From positions 1 to 6,111 of the forward strand of contig JAOUKW010000249.1 of the NCBI GenBank assembly GCA_029882335.1: DNA of 6,111 bases, in the 5' to 3' direction. The position numbers were made by a program, and so were the translations under genes. The stretch is from Candidatus Heimdallarchaeota archaeon. Lineage in GTDB: Archaea; Asgardarchaeota; Heimdallarchaeia; Heimdallarchaeales; Kariarchaeaceae. This document shows positions 5,316 through 6,111 of this stretch, one piece after another. Positions within the stretch are counted from its first letter, which is position 1, and each line of letters opens with the position of its first letter. The notes beneath the pieces are model-generated. The model was not told the origin of the DNA. It did not search any database and saw only the letters and a list, made by a program, of their open reading frames with translations.

Positions 5316-6111
5316 ATGGCATCTGCAAAAAATTCGCATTTTATTGATTTAACCAAAATCAACCTATTTGAGACCATTTATGACGTCAAATACAAAGAAG
5401 TTATAGCTTGGAAAGAACAAAATCCTGGAAGAAAAGCTATAGCATTATTTCCAGTTTATGTCCCATCTGAATTAATTCATTCGTACAATCACTTACCTGT
5501 GAACATCTATGGTGGGGGAGAAGAAGTTTCAATATCCCATGCAGATGCAATTTTAGGTAGTTTTATTTGTAGTATATCAAAATCAACAACTGAATTATTA
5601 CTAAGTCAAGAAGAATTTCAAAAAGCATTTGATGGGTTTGTATTTCCTTTTATCTGTGATGTCGCCAGAAATTTATCTGGTATTTTTGGTAGAAGGTCAA
5701 CAAAACCAGCTTACATGTTGCATTTAGCACAAAATTTTCAATCACCTTCAGGAATTACTTTCTTGGCAAAGGAATATCAAAGGCTAGTTTCTACATTGTT
5801 CCCTGATGAGAATTTAAATCTAGAAAATTTACGTGAATCAATTAAATTATTTAATCATAACAGACAACTTCATCGTGATTTATATCAACTCAGATGGGAA
5901 AAACCATGGAATGTACCACTCAAAGAAATGTATGAAATTATGCGTGTTGGCTCTACATTAACTGTCGAAACCCACAATCGTTTACTAAAGCAGAAAATGG
6001 ATCAGATTAAACTTAGAGATGGAAGAACCAAAGACGCTATTCGAGTTGTAGTTACAGGAAATTTCTGTGAGCAACCGCCTCTAGATTTTATTGATTTAAT
6101 TGAACAAGTGG
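5316..6111 (+). CDS. bcrC: Benzoyl-CoA reductase catalytic subunit, BcrC-like, 3' end cut by window
   Basis: The first 265 residues of a 2-hydroxyglutaryl-CoA dehydratase D-component family protein; the frame is open to the right edge. BcrC is about 388 residues, so about two thirds is here. Seen: 'ALFPVYVPSELIH' (residues 43-55), 'HADAILGSFICSISKST' (75-91) with Cys85, 'GFVFPFICDVARNLSG' (107-122) with Cys114, 'LHLAQNF' (135-141) and 'TGNFCEQPPLDFI' (247-259). Cys85 and Cys114 are the likely first two ligands of its [4Fe-4S] cluster; the third should lie beyond the window. 'FPxYVPxELIH' and 'FPxxCDVxRNLSG' point to the BcrC branch rather than HgdA/HgdB. It pairs with the BcrB-like protein to form the catalytic module. 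It is transcribed divergently from the bcrBAD arm. Start choice: the ATG at 5316 is the first in frame after a stop and the alignment to BcrC looks full; no good Shine-Dalgarno sequence precedes it. A 6-codon ATG-to-TAA reading frame (5296-5316) overlaps this ATG by 1 base. Confidence 0.87.
   Translation, partial: MASAKNSHFIDLTKINLFETIYDVKYKEVIAWKEQNPGRKAIALFPVYVPSELIHSYNHLPVNIYGGGEEVSISHADAILGSFICSISKSTTELLLSQEEFQKAFDGFVFPFICDVARNLSGIFGRRSTKPAYMLHLAQNFQSPSGITFLAKEYQRLVSTLFPDENLNLENLRESIKLFNHNRQLHRDLYQLRWEKPWNVPLKEMYEIMRVGSTLTVETHNRLLKQKMDQIKLRDGRTKDAIRVVVTGNFCEQPPLDFIDLIEQV

Noticed and set aside
5296..5316. A 6-codon upstream reading frame ending TAATG on the bcrC start
   Set aside because: Too short to assess and its start has no ribosome binding site; with so many ATG and TAA triplets in AT-rich DNA it is probably chance. 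Mentioned only because its stop overlaps the bcrC ATG.

Overview
The window carries most of a gene cluster for anaerobic degradation of aromatic compounds through benzoyl-CoA. Four proteins together look like a complete class I (ATP-dependent, BcrCBAD-type) benzoyl-CoA reductase. A crotonase-family protein resembling the ring-opening hydrolase of the same pathway (Oah/BamA) and the alpha subunit of a family I CoA-transferase (GctA-like) sit beside them. The DNA is AT-rich. An archaeal host is my best inference. The first gene of the main cluster has an A-rich TATA-like box about 27 bases before its ATG and no Shine-Dalgarno sequence, which suggests a leaderless transcript. The genes behind it have good Shine-Dalgarno sequences, all 6 bases from the ATG, and TATA-like boxes precede the other start regions. 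This is not proof: an AT-rich bacterium cannot be excluded from one window, and I cannot name a lineage.

Layout. On the minus strand, in order of transcription (right to left): bcrB-like (5060-3786), a 151-base gap, bcrA-like (3634-2798), bcrD-like (2801-2010, overlapping bcrA by 4 bases), a 114-base gap, an oah-like gene (1895-912), then a gctA-like gene (910 to the left edge, cut by the window) 1 base after it. On the plus strand, bcrC-like starts at 5316 and runs off the right edge. The 255-base divergent region 5061-5315 holds promoters for both directions and at least two inverted repeats.

How the genes work together (inferred from the families). BcrA and BcrD form the ATP-hydrolysing, [4Fe-4S]-bridged electron activator. 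BcrB and BcrC form the catalytic module that reduces benzoyl-CoA to a cyclic dienoyl-CoA. After hydration and oxidation by enzymes not in this window, an Oah-type hydrolase would open the ring. The CoA-transferase could load CoA onto an incoming acid or recover it from a product. The ligase, ferredoxin, dienoyl-CoA hydratase, alcohol dehydrogenase and CoA-transferase beta subunit are not seen here.

Most notable points: the split of the reductase genes into a divergent bcrC and a bcrBAD arm; a duplicated promoter block of about 34 bases in front of bcrB and bcrA, with a weaker third copy in front of the oah-like gene; a four-cysteine zinc-ribbon-like tail on the ring hydrolase; and an 8-5-8 inverted repeat just upstream of bcrC.
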